From positions 24,502,954-24,566,953 of the forward strand of contig CP154954.1 in assembly GCA_039621445.1 (NCBI GenBank): 64,000 bases of DNA, given 5' to 3'. How positions within the stretch are numbered: the stretch's first letter is position 1; the number at the start of each line of letters is the position of its first letter. Positions 1 through 10,215 of this stretch are shown here, piece after piece. The stretch comes from Euglena gracilis (lineage: Eukaryota; Euglenida; Euglenophyceae; Euglenales). The notes beneath the pieces are model-generated. The model was not told the DNA's origin. It did not search any database and saw nothing but the letters and a program-made list of their open reading frames with translations. Position numbers and translations under genes: made by a program.

Positions 1-297
1 TGACATTGGTTTGCCCAGCTTGCTTGAACTCATATTTCATTATGCAATGATTTTCACTGTTTCAGTTTCTGTGTAGAACTGGTCAAAAACTTTGAATTTT
101 GCAACTTCCAGTTGTCTGGGAGTAGAGCTGTTTGCCTGCACCTTCCCCTTGTCCTTGACACGCCAAAATATATCGGGAAGGTGCAGTTGACGGGGGGGGG
201 GTGTCATGGACACACCGTGCCATATGTACTGTACCATAAAAAAATGGAATTTGGGTACGGGAAAATGCGGTTGACACGGGGGCAAGCACCTATGATA

Positions 298-380
298 TGA
301 CTGGGCGTGACTGGGCGTGACTGGGTTCGAGGACCCTGAAAGGTGCGGTGACTTGACGTGACTGGGCGTGACTGGTTGAT
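298..380. repeat. Short tandem array of 10-mer GTGACTGGGC
   Basis: Imperfect head-to-tail copies of (c)gtgactggg. Sister arrays sit at 650-712 and 988-1043, once per 337-bp unit, suggesting that the 10-mer mediated the larger duplication. Confidence 0.7.
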
Positions 381-432
381 TAGATGTGCTTGAATAAATT
401 TCCTGTTTCTTCAGCCATTTCTAAACGCCATG

Positions 433-1078
433 CATCCATGCGTACTGTTGCTGATTGGGTTCTTTGGGCCCAAAATGAAGGATTTACTGATATTGTTGAA
501 GGTCCTCCCACACTGTCACCACAACATTTTTCATTGACCGCCATCTCTTTTCCATCAAACTGCATGACTGAGTTGCAGACCCGAGAGACCCTCACTTATT
601 TTGTTGCTTTGCAAAATTCTAGGCATCATGTCTGTTTGAAGCTTGGATGACTGGGATTTCTCTTAGCGTGACTGGGCGTGACTGGGCGTGATTGGGCGTG
701 ACTGGGTTTGGGATCCTGGATGACCATAGGTGCTTGCACGGGGGGGGGGGGTACTGTTGCTGCTTACTACATCCATGCGTACTGTTGCTGATTGGGTTCT
801 TTGAGCCCAAAATGAAGGATTTACTGATATTGTTGAAGGTCCTCCCACACTGTCACCACAACATTTTTCATTGACCGCCATCTCTTTTCCATCAAACTGC
901 ATGACTGAGTTGCAGACCCGAGAGACCCTCACTTATTTTGTTGCTTTGCAAAATTCTAGGCATCATGTCTGTTTGAAGCTTGGATGACTGGGATTTCTCT
1001 TAGCGTGACTGGGCGTGACTGGGCATGATTGGGCGTGACTGGGTTTGGGATCCTGGATGACCATAGGTGCTTGCACGG
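433..1078. repeat. 337-bp tandem duplication, two nearly identical copies
   Basis: Copy A starts at 433 and copy B at 770, a constant offset of 337 bases to about 741/1078, after which only G-tract length differs. Very few mismatches are visible (for example tttgggccc versus tttgagccc), so the duplication is recent relative to the surrounding decay. Each copy ends in an array of GTGACTGGGC-like 10-mers followed by a G run. The short ORF running through each copy (384-650 in the first) has no recognisable domain. Confidence 0.85.
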
Positions 1079-1124
1079 GGGGGGTTATGGACCAGCCGTG
1101 TCAAAGACAAAGGGGGGAAAGGTA

Positions 1125-1465
1125 CAATTGCCCCCCAAAAATGTGTGACAAAATATGCAACAATTGCAAAAAAGAAGCTTTCCGCAAATGTTTCATTCTG
1201 CAAAAAAATCAAAATTTCAAAATATTTGAGTATTATGCAAAAGAATGGATGCAACGTGCATTTCCCTCCCCTGCTGTCTATCTGTTTCCATGTATAAAAG
1301 CTGGCCACCAGTTGTTTGAAAAGGTAGATGGGATTGGGACCTTGAGCAAACCAAGAGTCGGCTTGCTTCCAAAGTTGGCCAAAACCAAGAAGGGGCCAGC
1401 ACGCAAAAAATATATCAACAATACATGCTGGCGGTTGTATACCTCTTTAAGGACCCCAGGGGGTT
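1125..1465. repeat. Dispersed repeat with inverted paralogue at 54.18-54.56 kb
   Basis: Reverse-complementing 54,180-54,560 gives a clear match across most of this stretch, including the segment around ccctgctgtctatctgtttc. The segment is older than the TA element at its left edge, because the paralogue lacks that element. The ORF that can be read through it (1045-1470) resembles no family and is probably fortuitous. Confidence 0.75.
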
Positions 1466-2680
1466 TGTAGGGATGGACCTATGGTAGAAGTTTGGGCTGG
1501 TTAGCTCTCCCCTCTGCACCCATCCAATTGGGGAGGGGGTCCGGGGGGAGCAAACTCGAGAACTACTTTTGGGGGCTAACTAACTGAGAACCACTCTTGG
1601 GGGTCAATCTTGGGGTTCCAAAAGAAAATTTCCTGCGCTTCATGCAAAAAATAACAGAGGGCCTCACACCTCTGAGGGGGTCTGGCGAACCCACCCACCC
1701 TATCCCCTCCCCTGTCCCCCCCTCCCGGGGTTCCAACCTTTAAAAAATACCAGTACTCCGCATTCCAATCACTGTGACAACACCAAATGCCCTTGAAAAA
1801 CGCAGCCTTGATCCTCTTTTGAAGAAAAAAAATCTCAGCTGGGCTCCGCAAAGAGGGCTGGCCAGGCTTAATTTGACCAATCTGAGGGGGGGGAAGGGTG
1901 CCCCAGAGTGCCTGGGCAGGCAGGCACTAATGCCACGGGGGGGGCAGTGGCTGCCTGGCCATGGGACAAAGTGCGCGAAAACTGGGCTCGCCGCTAACTT
2001 TGAACAAGGAACCACTGGCTCATCATTTGGGTATTCAACTCGCAGACTCGTAAAATTCAACTCATAAAACATTCTCTGTCTCCCTTTCCCCATCAGGTTC
2101 AAGGGAAAGCGGGTAGGTAGTGATGTCCCTCATGAACAAAACGCTGTGGGGAATCACTGCGGGCGGCTTATTCGACCACCCCGGATCCCTGGGGGGCGGG
2201 TCCCCCCGGGGGCTAAAATATTGGGAATTATGAGAATCTACCACTCAACCAACGCTTCCCCATGGTCCCCCCTCCGGCGGGGTTTGGTCCCTGGTGACCC
2301 TGTTTTATCCCCCCCTTGTCCAAGGCACGAAATGTATTTGCCAAGGACGCCTTTCTGGGACACCACCCAGCGTTTGTTGTGAAGAACAGTGTCATGTAAA
2401 GCGCACCATTGAACCACCCTATTGCCCTATTTCAACGGTGAATTTGCTGTAGCATTCCAGTGCCTTGGGAGAGGTGGCGGATTTTTTTTGATGGGTTTCT
2501 GCTTGCTGTCTCATGTTACGTCATTCTAAAACAAAAAGTGTCTTTAAAAAAGAAGCATATTTATCAAGTTTTTGCCATACGGTTTTCGATCATGTTTCTT
2601 TTCAGTATTTCCCCGAACAAATCTTCTTTTCCCCCCAAAAAATCATAAATTGCTTGCCAATATATAGAGACAGTGTTTAT
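1466..2680. other. Non-coding stretch with C/G-tract repeat pieces
   Basis: Positions 1,670-1,750 are the reverse complement of 61,205-61,275 (ttaaaggttggaccccgg and a ggataaggtgggtgggt-type core), so a dispersed family covers about 1,490-1,760. The stop-broken ORFs on both strands have no domain signal. Nothing further is recognisable from 1,760 to 2,680. Confidence 0.5.
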
Positions 2681-3335
2681 GACAACTCATTGTCACTGGG
2701 CATTTTCGGAAGACCTCCACGTGATACACAATTTCCGGACCACGAAGGGGATAACACATTCCAAAGGCAGCGTTTTTGTTGATTTTTTTAAAGCTGTTTG
2801 TAGTGCCACAATCATTTTCCATATATATATACATATATGTATATATATATACATATATATACATATATATACATATATATATACATATATATACATGTAT
2901 ATATATTTTTTGAGGTTTCTGGAAGAGGTCTGGTTGAAAGTACTGCGTCGTTTGGAGATGATGGAAGGAACCCTGTGAAAATAAAACAGGAGAATGCAAA
3001 GAAGCCGTTTTCCGTTTCCGCAACCCAACAAAATCCCAAACCCAACTCAACAAAATAATTTTTGAACAGATCACTACAACAGAAGAAGGATACCACTGAA
3101 CAATCTGAATAGGAAACTACATTGCATTCACTGAAACATCAAACAGTCAAGAGAAGCAAATATTGAATGTTGGTGAGTTGTGCATTTTACACGTAAATTT
3201 TGAGGATAGGTGAGTGAGGCGAAATGTGCGAAAGCAATGACTGCTTGCAGGTAATTTCAGGATTTTCCCAAGGGAGCGTTTTGTATTTGTGAAGGATCTG
3301 ACAATATGTGGTGTACTTTTTTGCGGGGTAGAAGT
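2680..3335. repeat. Dispersed repeat, second copy at 63.56-63.82 kb
   Basis: The core ggaagacctccacgtgatac occurs here at about 2,708 and again at about 63,569 in the same orientation. Further shared blocks are agctgtttgtagtgc and gaaggatctg(a/g)caatatg (3,290 and 63,772). The copy here is longer because it holds the TA/CA microsatellite and extra sequence. Confidence 0.75.
2819..2908. repeat. (TATATACA)n microsatellite
   Basis: About 90 bases of alternating TATATA and CATA units. The long ORFs crossing it are repeat translations (MYIYIHI-type) and are not genes. Confidence 0.9.
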
Positions 3336-3622
3336 GCAGGTGAAAAGTATCATCTTTGGTGGCTTCTTCCAAACACAAAGGTGTGCAAGGGGGTTCCTTC
3401 GCAAATACATTGATGTGCAAGCACAATTGGGCGAGGAGGAAATTGGTACGTGCTGGGGTGCGCTTTCATGGAGTGCAAAGGGGGCCAGCCGTGGGATTCA
3501 GCACAAAGAACTAGTGAAAGTGGTCAATGACACTTTATTCAATTTAGGCATATTATTAGGTTATTGGAATAGGGAAGCAGCCACCACTGGATGGCTCTGC
3601 TCGATGACCCGGAGCGCCGTGG

Positions 3623-4231
3623 GTGTCCCTGCCGCCGGAGGTGCCGGTGGCTGTGCTGGCAGCGGCAGTGCAGAACGCCATCTCTGCCCGACTCCCAGAC
3701 CTGCAAGCCCTCCTACGATGTCATCGGGCGGAGCGTTGCAAGCGGTTCAAGGCTGCGCTGCCCCGCTTGTGGAAGGAGGACCTGGGTGTCATCCAACGCT
3801 GGCTGCGGGTGCCGTGGGGCTCGTGCCCTGTCCTGGACGCCTTGGGGCAGCAGTGCCTCACCGCGGCGGCTGTGGATGGGGCTGTGCGCGCCTTCTGGGT
3901 CGACCAGATGCTGCGGAAACATGCGGGGCTAGATGAAGAGGAGCGCTGGAGGGCGTTCATCGGCTCGGCTTTGGTACTACAACCTGTCGCCACATGGCCC
4001 TCCTCACCCTGGACTGCAACACAGGTGTCTGCGGCCCTGCGTTTGATGCGGGAAGGTGCTGCGCCGGGTCTGGCCGGGGTCCCCATCGCGGTGTGGAGGT
4101 CGCTGCCACCTCCTTGGCCGCCGGCCGTCGCGCGTCTGCTGACGCAGCAGTGCTGGCCATCCTGCTGGCTCGATGCATATCATTTGTACATATCATTTGT
4201 ATTAGAAGGGGTTCGAATTGTTCAAACCTAA
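3623..4231 (+). pseudogene. Fragment of a non-LTR (LINE) retrotransposon ORF2, endonuclease-to-RT linker
   Basis: The 202-residue ORF has the layout seen just upstream of the reverse transcriptase core in LINE ORF2 proteins: a Trp/Arg-rich segment, then PWTATQVSAALRLMREGAAP (about residues 128-147), GLAGVPIAVWRSLPPPWPP, and a C-terminal QCWPSCW. These correspond to the family pattern (F/W)T..E(V)..AL..L..G.APG.DG.P...W..LP, followed by (g)WP..W before the first RT block. The diagnostic DG is LAG here, and neither an endonuclease nor the YADD core is present. Coding similarity stops near 4,170, where sequence turns AT-rich. It is GC-rich relative to its surroundings, like the other coding relics. 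Read as a truncated, dead LINE copy; the assignment rests on one short pattern. Confidence 0.55.
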
Positions 4232-4349
4232 CGAGTTACATTCGCGTTTACAATTTTTTTTTTCGGCGGGCAGGGTGCAGGGTCCCAGGGGTTTCGTAAA
4301 AATTGTGGATTTGCGTAGTTGCGCAAATTTCAAAAAAAACGTTTAAGTG

Positions 4350-4475
4350 CGAATCCGGCCGCCTAAGTGCGCACCCTGCTTCCAGAATGGAAATTGCGCA
4401 TTTTCACAAAAGCTACCATAATTTTGTGACTCAACAAGAAAAGTGCATTCCCTGTTGTCTAAGGAACTAATTTAG
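4350..4475. repeat. Dispersed repeat, paralogue at 13.77-13.88 kb
   Basis: Shared order of blocks: gcgca, ccctgcttccagaatg, ttttgtgactcaac, gtgcattc and gtctaag. The second copy lies in the same orientation at about 13,770-13,882. Confidence 0.65.
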
Positions 4476-4652
4476 TTTGTTGTGAAGCGAGGGCACCTAC
4501 TGATGAAGAGCCATCAACAAGATGGCCCCTCTGGGCTTTTCACCACAGAAACACCGGATAGCGATGGATGTTTATGGTCGTTGGTCAACCATGGTGGCAG
4601 CGACGTCGATTTGCTTGGACCCCCTCACCCCCCACCCCCAGGGTTGTCTGCC

Positions 4653-4979
4653 ATGGGCTGCGCCTCCTCCTGCGCCACCGTCGTGCCCCGCGCGGAGGCC
4701 CCGCCGTCTCGGGCCGCCGCCGCCGCCGCTGCCCTGAGGGCAGAGTCCAGCCTGCTCTCTGCCAACCCAAACCGACGTGACTGGTTGGAGCAAGTCGAGC
4801 GGTGGGTGGGGCAGGCTTGCCAGGGGTTGCGGGGGCACCATACGGTGTTTAGATGGGGTGTCTCCCCTCACGCCTCCCTCCTGGACCGGAGGGGGGTTCG
4901 ACCCACCCCTCTCCACCTGCCCTGGCATCGACCCCTGCCCATGACCGGCAGGGGGGCGGGACCGGGCAGCCAACGGTGA
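4653..4979 (+). CDS. Candidate first exon beginning MGCASSC (N-myristoylation motif)
   Basis: The ATG at 4653 lies 11 bases after a pyrimidine-rich stretch ending in AG (4640-4641). The product begins MGCASSCATVV; Gly2 and Ser6 fit the N-myristoylation consensus MGxxxS, and Cys3 is a possible palmitoylation site, so membrane anchoring is predicted. Similar starts, each behind an AG, occur at 24,435 (MGCAAS) and 38,028 (MGCATS). The reading frame is Ala/Arg-rich, then WLEQVERWVGQ, and stays open to a stop at 4979; the real exon end is not determined. At 38 kb the same N-terminal type is likewise followed about 0.4 kb later by a SFD.LEQ exon, supporting a paralogous gene or gene fragment. No family recognised; it could be a pseudogene. 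Confidence 0.4.
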   Translation: MGCASSCATVVPRAEAPPSRAAAAAAALRAESSLLSANPNRRDWLEQVERWVGQACQGLRGHHTVFRWGVSPHASLLDRRGVRPTPLHLPWHRPLPMTGRGAGPGSQR

Positions 4980-5068
4980 AGCCCCACGCCGCCGCAACCG
5001 CCTCGTTCGACCTGCTGGAGCAGGAGGAGGAGGAGCACTCCCCCAACCAGGTTGCAAGGGCCGAGTAG
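4970..5068 (+). CDS. Candidate terminal exon with SFDLLEQ acidic motif
   Basis: An AG at 4968-4969 precedes a frame encoding PTVKPHAAATASFDLLEQ and then an acidic run, SPNQVARAE and a stop at 5066-5068. Its best relative is about 38,417-38,475, where RTVSFDGLEQ is followed by VEEEPSPGQ. The two share SFD.LEQ.EEE.SP.Q, which is unlikely by chance. The 38-kb copy keeps an RVxF-type (RTVSF) sequence, a known protein phosphatase 1 docking form; here Val is Ala. Function unknown. A TA element starts 27 bases after the stop. Confidence 0.4.
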   Translation, partial: PTVKPHAAATASFDLLEQEEEEHSPNQVARAE

Positions 5069-5094
5069 TCAACGGGGTCAGGCCTCTTTCCTTA

Positions 5095-5230
5095 CCCCCC
5101 CCCTTGTTGTACGACCACCCCCATTTACGACCACCGCGCGGTCGCAGGTTGCAGGTTATGGGGGTGTTACGACCACCCCCCTGGTCACAGGTTGCAGGAA
5201 CCTGGTCGTACGACAAGGGGGGGGGGCGGG
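5095..5230. mobile_element. TA-inserted MITE, family 2 (GTCGTACGAC ends), 136 bp
   Basis: Bounded by TA at 5093-5094 and 5231-5232. The left end is a C run, then TTGTTGTACGACCACC; the right end is GGTCGTACGACAAGG, then a G run and GCGGG. The interior consists of repeated cggtc(g/a)caggttgcagg blocks. Family members are at 19,119-19,362 and 60,426-60,697. Non-coding. Confidence 0.8.
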
Positions 5231-5476
5231 TAATTGAAACAACTGTATCCTGTGTCGGGCTTTTTTGCCTCCAGCGCGTTGTGGCATTTCGATGTCGCGT
5301 GATGTGTCGTGGCGTGGTGTTGTGGATATTGTGTGTCTGTGTAGCTGTTTGTGTGTCCGGATGTTTGCGTGCGTGCATGGGTTTGTGCTTGTTCGTTGTG
5401 TTCGTGCACTGTGCCATCCTCAAGCCTCTCAGACTTCCTCAGTGACTGGCCCTCTGGTTGCCCGGTTAAGTTCTGA

Positions 5477-5713
5477 GCCCCCGGGTCTGCCCCCGTCAGT
5501 TTCCGTACGCTGTCTGACGACGAGGACCTGACGGGCCCTACGGCAGCCTGCGCCAGCCCCCTGCCGCGGCGCCGCCCAAACGCCCTCCTCACGTTCCGTG
5601 TTCGGGCGCCCCCACGGACCCCCCAGGGCGAGAACGTGCTCACATCCCACCCACTGTTTGCTTTCATGGCCTGTGCTGCAATTGCACAGGTACACCCTGA
5701 TAAAGCGGCCTGA
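5477..5713 (+). CDS. Unrecognised GC-rich ORF with VSFRTLSDDED
   Basis: Open between stops at 5474 and 5711. It encodes APVSFRTLSDDEDLTGPTAA, then an Arg/Pro-rich stretch and ENVLTSHPLF. A possible splice acceptor AG lies at 5498-5499 inside VSF. The VSF plus acidic character echoes the nearby candidate exon (4970-5068), the 38.4-kb copy (RTVSFDG) and 39.55 kb (KAVSFAL), so it may be another exon of the same gene type. Evidence is weak. Confidence 0.25.
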   Translation, partial: APGSAPVSFRTLSDDEDLTGPTAACASPLPRRRPNALLTFRVRAPPRTPQGENVLTSHPLFAFMACAAIAQVHPDKAA

Positions 5714-6425
5714 TATTGTATGCCCAAGTAAACTACACCCCCTGCTGCAATTTGCTGCATTTCAGTGAAGGCAAATGATGTGCAAAATGAGACATCGGAT
5801 TGAAATTGCGCTCATTGCCTAAAAGATTGCTTAACAGATTGCAGATGAAATCAAACCACACACACATCAAACAGAGGGTACGTAAAATAATGCACGCTGT
5901 GGTTTGAAAACGTGAGATTTGTGGCAGGATTTTGAAATTTGGAGCATTCATCATGTCCTGGGCTTACCCCAAGCTTAATGTCTTTAAGCCCAACGTGCCC
6001 AGAAGGAAATACTGTAAAGGTTAATGAATTGGGCACACACACAGTGCAATTCTGACCCCTCGGCTTGCCCAGCGGGCAGCAGAGCCCATTTCCCAGTGTG
6101 GCCCGTCTGCCCATTGTAGCCCACTCCCCCAAGCCCTGGGCCGCGGAACACCGACCTCTGCCCCGCACCCACCGGGTCTCCCCCCTCCTCCCCCCGCGGC
6201 CCACTCGACCCCCCAGGGGCCTGCCCGCAGGCCGAAAGCTGCCGCAGCTGCAGTCCGGGATCTGGCTTGGGTGGCGCAGACTACCCCAATTTTTCTTTTC
6301 CCTCCCCAACCCTTCAGAGACAGATTTATTTGGTATTTCGCACTTCGTGAAGACGCCATCCTCCTCCCCCGAAAAAAAAACACAGCTACCCTCCTCAGGG
6401 GGGGGCAGGTTGGGTCAAGCACCTT
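5714..6425. other. No supported gene
   Basis: AT-rich to 6,050, then a GC-rich stretch (6,060-6,270) with overlapping open frames on both strands and no motif. Nothing is firm enough to call. Confidence 0.4.
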
Positions 6426-6426
6426 C

Positions 6427-6640
6427 GGCGATGCAGGGCGATGCAGGGCGATGCGGGAATTTTGGAGGCGAAAGGTGGGGTTCCGATGCAGGGCGATGCA
6501 GGGCGACGCGGGGATTTTTTTTGGATTTTTTGGATGCGGGGATTTTGGATGGCTGAAGTGGGGTCCATATTTGGGCCCATACTGCTGGGCGATGCGGGGC
6601 CCAAAGGGGTGGGTGACCGAAGGTGCTTGGTTGGGGGGGA
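6427..6640. repeat. GGGCGATGCA tandem repeat unit ending in ccgaaggtgcttgg
   Basis: Copies of the 10-mer gggcgatgca(g) are followed by ggggcccaaaggggtgggtgaccgaaggtgcttg. Related tracts, some truncated or inverted, occur at 23,318-23,432, 24,112-24,160 and 49,570-49,632. Confidence 0.75.
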
Positions 6641-7061
6641 GGGGGCTGGGTGACAGGTTTACCGGGAAAGGGTGAAAAAAAAGCAGTTATTTCTGGGGAG
6701 GCTGACATAGCCGAAGATCGGGGGAGTAGGTACTCTGGCAGGCGGGGGGTGGGGGGGCAGGAGGGCATTTTCGTCGGTTTTGAAGTGGGTAGTGCCACAG
6801 AACACCCAGCGGCGCCGACCGAAGGTGCCAGGTGCCTGGAAATGGCTTTTGTAAAGGAAGATTGCTTGGTTTCCTAGGGCCGTGACCCAACACCAACCCT
6901 TCAGGTGCGGTATTAACAGGGAGCCTTCACATGGCCTGGCTGCCCCACAACCTCAAGCAGCGTTGATCTTTCCGTTTGAGACCTTTTTTTTGGTCTTCAG
7001 TGCCAATGGCCCTCACGGGCACCATCACCCTGATTTTGCAATCAATCTTCAGGTAACGTTA

Positions 7062-7205
7062 CATACATACATACATACACACACACATACCTACCTACCT
7101 ACCTACCTACCTACCTACCTAACCTACCTACCTACCTACCTACCTACCTACCTACCTACCAACCTACCTACATACATACATACATGCACGCATGCATGAA
7201 TGCAT

Positions 7206-7240
<35 letters not shown>

Positions 7241-7530
7241 TCCGCGCAGGCAGGCAGGTATACATACATACATACATACATACATACATACATACATACA
7301 TACATACATACATACATACATACATACATACATACATACATACATACATACATACATACATACATACATACATACATACATACAATGTGTATACATACAT
7401 ACATACATACATACATACATACATACATACATACATACATACATACATACATACATACACACATACACACATACATACACACATACACAGTCATACATAC
7501 ATACATACGTACGTATGTACATTCATACAT
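7062..7530. repeat. Compound tetranucleotide microsatellite (TACA, CTAC, CGCA, CATA)
   Basis: TACA units, then about 25 CTAC units, then CGCA units, then roughly 240 bases of CATA broken by one AATGTGTATA. All ORFs here (YIHTYIHT, MYVCMYVC) are repeat translations. Confidence 0.95.
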
Positions 7531-7531
7531 A

Positions 7532-7708
7532 CCTCCCCCCCTTGCCGTTGACACGGCGTGTCGTTGACACACCTCCCGTGTCAACGACACTTTTTGGGAA
7601 CATTACATATTGAATCACAGTGACATTGGCAGGGCGTGTCGTTGACACACCCCCAGTGTCAACGGAACTCTTTTGGAACATTGGCGTGTCAACGACAAGG
7701 GGGGGAGG
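7532..7708. mobile_element. TA-inserted MITE, family 1, 177 bp
   Basis: TA at 7530-7531 and 7709-7710. The left end is CCTCCCCCCCTTGCCGTTGA and the right end is TCAACGACAAGG, a G run and AGG, an almost perfect TIR. The interior has repeated gtgtcgttgacac and gtgtcaacg units. Inserted at the edge of the CATA microsatellite. Confidence 0.85.
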
Positions 7709-7711
7709 TAC

Positions 7712-8048
7712 ATACCAGACAATTGCTTAAGCATTGACCAACCCCCCCCCGGGGGGGTGGGTGACTGGTTTTTTCAAAGTGACTGACTGGTTTTTGGCCC
7801 GACCCCCCCCCCCGGGGAGGGGGTCGGCCAGGAGTGGGCAAAAGTGGCTTGAGTGACCCCGGCGCCGGAAAAATTTTTTGGGCCTAAAATGGCCTAAAGT
7901 GACTGGAAAGTGGCCGTTTTTCTGAGTGGCCGACCCCCCCCGGGGGGTAGTGACTGGCTGGTTTTTTGAAAATGAGTGACTGACTGGTTTTTAAAAAAGT
8001 GGAGTGACCCCCCCTCCCCCCCCGGGGGTCGGTAAGCAATTGTATGGT
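7712..8048. mobile_element. Inverted-repeat element with GTGACTGACTGG units
   Basis: Left caattgcttaagcattgacc and right gggtcggtaagcaattg are inverted. The interior alternates C/G palindromic tracts (cccccccggggg) with agtgactgactggttttt. Relatives form 45,030-45,790. Non-coding; the exact termini are uncertain. Confidence 0.5.
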
Positions 8049-8489
8049 ACATACCCCAGTAGTTAAACAGGTGGGATCAGACCCCCTGCGTTCATAAAGA
8101 GAAAGTTCGCCAGTTTTTTGCGCTATCCCGAACAAATTTGTAGTTTGGAAATATCCATATAGGATTTAGGATAGGGGCAGTGTTTGAGTTAGGGTTAGGA
8201 TTATTATTATGGTGAGAATTAGGGAAATGGTTATGATTAGAAAGTTTGGCTTGTTTCAGGGCCCAAAATTAGGCTAATTCAAGCGTACGTGTAAACCCAA
8301 TACTAATACCTTTCTTAGTGACAATCATTCTCCGCCTAAAAATGCTCAGGGACGGTGTATTTTGCGGTGTATTTCGACTCCCGAATGAGTTTCTAGCACC
8401 TGTACCAGAAAAGAACCAATGCCAGGCACTGTCACTGTCTAAACCATTGTGAAAAAGCGATCTAGACGAGCAAGGATGCAGTAACATAC

Positions 8490-8698
8490 CTCACTTGCTC
8501 CCCAGGCCTCACCCGGACAATCTTTCCTTCCGACAAAATGATCTTCGACCAGTCGAACACCTGATGCTTCCTGGCGTACTCCAGTCTCTTGCGCTTGTTC
8601 GTCCAGGACAGCAGTGGCTTCTGCACGTCCCGAACGATGCGGCACCCCAGCCGACGCAACATGCGCTGCACCGTTGATTTTGAAGGGCGCGCTGGTAT
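8490..8698 (-). pseudogene. Tc1/mariner transposase relic, second HTH and start of catalytic domain
   Basis: On the minus strand a pyrimidine-TTTGCAG acceptor precedes IPARPSKSTVQRMLRRLGCR, then IVRDVQKPLLSWTNKRKRLEYARKH and DWSKIILSEGKIVRV. This is the Tc1/mariner layout S..TV.R.L...G....V..KP.L...N...RL.(F/Y)A..H, then W..(V/I)(I/L)(F/L)S(D)E. At the first catalytic aspartate (usual F-S-D-E) this copy reads L-S-E-G, so Asp is lost. A consensus-like donor (GAG|GTATGT) follows. The rest of the DDE domain was not found downstream. An N-terminal HTH piece lies upstream at 8921-9040. An inactive, possibly once intron-containing transposase; clear family match, incomplete gene. Confidence 0.7.
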
Positions 8699-8920
8699 CT
8701 GCAAATGTATACAACAACACAGACAAGCCCCAGAAGCATTTGTACACTTATATCACAGTTCCAGGGGGTCGGTTGGTCAATGCTCCCAGCATGACGGCGT
8801 GTAACGCCAGCTGGGTCGCCCCCGAGAAAGGATGTTTGTTGGCGAGGCGGAACAGTGCGTTTTGTACCCGAGCATGCATAAAAACATTGATTCACCCGTC
8901 AAAAAGATGGGAAATCACAC

Positions 8921-9040
8921 CTCTGATGCCACAGGGGGACGCCCAGCACCAGTCCATGCGGCGATTTGTCCCGAATCTCGAATCTGCTTGACAATGGAGT
9001 GCACGGTGCTGTGGCCGAGGCGACGTCCCCATAGCTGGAG
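8921..9040 (-). pseudogene. Tc1/mariner transposase relic, N-terminal HTH exon
   Basis: Exactly 40 codons between an AG (upstream reads GGTAG) and GAG|GTGTGA. The product begins LQLWGRRLGHSTVHSIVKQI, then RDSGQIAAWTGAGRPPVASE. The pattern G..LG.STV..IV.(Q/R)....G....W..GAGRP is the first HTH of Tc1/mariner transposases plus the GRPR-like linker (here GRPP). The 8,800-8,885 minus strand adds a plausible middle piece (ARVQNALFRLANKHPFSGAT). No AG suitable for a normal intron is seen between these pieces, so a frame lesion is as likely as splicing. Confidence 0.6.
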
Positions 9041-9049
9041 CTACCACAA

Positions 9050-10215
9050 AAGGAAGCCCAAATCCGGGCCCGCTGAGCATCATGCTCAGGGCTGGTTCGC
9101 TTGGGTGGAATTGTGCAGAAATGCTCTGCGGATACGCAGAAGCACATTTTATATTACCATGCCACCAAATGGGACAGGCGATATGGCAATATGCACGTCG
9201 TGCGGAAAATTTTTCCTTGGGGAGGGTGTACGAGTAGTTATGACCCTGTGCGAGTAGTTTTGACCTACTGTACCAGAAAACATCAAAGCATGCCATCAAA
9301 GCCCCATCTGCACATGTTTGAGGAAGTGGACCCCCGCCCCCCGACTAACGAATAGCCTCCTCTGGGGGCCGGTAATTAGCTGCTGCCTAAAATAATAAGC
9401 ACAAAGACAACAGCAGGCACCTAAAATCGTCGACAAAAACCCATCCAGTTGCATTTAAGACAGAGGACCTCTGCCATCCATAACGTCCTTCCCCCCCTTA
9501 TAAGACACCTTCAGCTGCTATTGCAGCTGCCGAAAATTGTCCCTGGGAGTACCTTGTTTTCAGCTTTCTGTTCCCTGTTGTAAATGTCTTTTGTATGTGC
9601 AAAAAATTTACCTGGCATTTTACAAGATGTTTTGCAAAATACGACAAAAGTGACGTTGAAGAAAGTATGATATTTCCTCGGCTTGGCTGTAATTTTCCGT
9701 CTGCTTTTCAGGGCGGTTTTCATTCGCTTTTCTGAAATCCCCCAAACGTGCCATATGTGAGAGGTGGTCCGAAAACACCCAAAGGGTTTCTTACGTGAGG
9801 GGTGCTTTATCCGACATACATCGGAGGGGCTTCTTGCTACGCAATGCACATAATTTGACACCTGGACGTGCTGAAATGTCTTGTCTTTCTTCCGCAGTTT
9901 TCGCATCCACCGCATGCTCAATTTCGGACCCAGGATGGTTGCTCCTCCAAAAGTTCTTGGAAAGGTTTGGTGTGGACAAATGAAATTGGATGGAAGTTTT
10001 GGGTCGTTTCGTCTCATTTTTATTTCTCGCAATTGTGTGAAGATTGTCTGTTTCGGGTGTAATTGATTCCTATTGTTATAAATATTGTTTTTGATGGGGA
10101 CGGACCTATGAAAGAGGTTTCTTTTGTCGACAGTGAGGATTAATTTCCTGGCCGAATTGGCACGCGCATCCCAATTTGCATTGTTAATGTCCTGCAGCAA
10201 TGCAAACCTTCCCCC
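9050..10215. other. No supported gene; one unrecognised open frame
   Basis: A minus-strand frame from 10,200 to 9,511 is open for 229 codons and Lys/Arg/His-rich, with no domain, no compositional contrast with its flanks and no paralogue here. It is probably fortuitous, though its length keeps it worth noting. Confidence 0.3.

Larger units (their letters stand above)
141..1122. mobile_element. TA-inserted TIR element, family 1, enlarged by internal tandem duplication
   Basis: The left end reads CCTTCCCCTTGTCCTTGACA and the right end is its approximate inverse, ending in GACAAAGGGGGGAAAGG. The flanking dinucleotides are CA (139-140) and TA (1123-1124). An inverted paralogue of both flanks at about 54,545-54,620 is uninterrupted and has a single TA at the junction, so this is an insertion that duplicated TA. 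It encodes no transposase. Two near-identical internal 337-bp units make it far longer than the 170-330 bp relatives at 7.5, 20.2 and 34.3 kb. Ends and target are compatible with a Tc1/mariner-type MITE; the superfamily is inference. Confidence 0.75.

Noticed and set aside
7148-7613. Long ORFs on both strands (YIHTYIHT, MYVCMYVC)
   Set aside because: Pure translation of the CATA microsatellite.
8160-8215. TTAGGG-like sequence (gagttagggttaggatta)
   Set aside because: Only one or two degenerate units; not a telomere or interstitial telomeric array.
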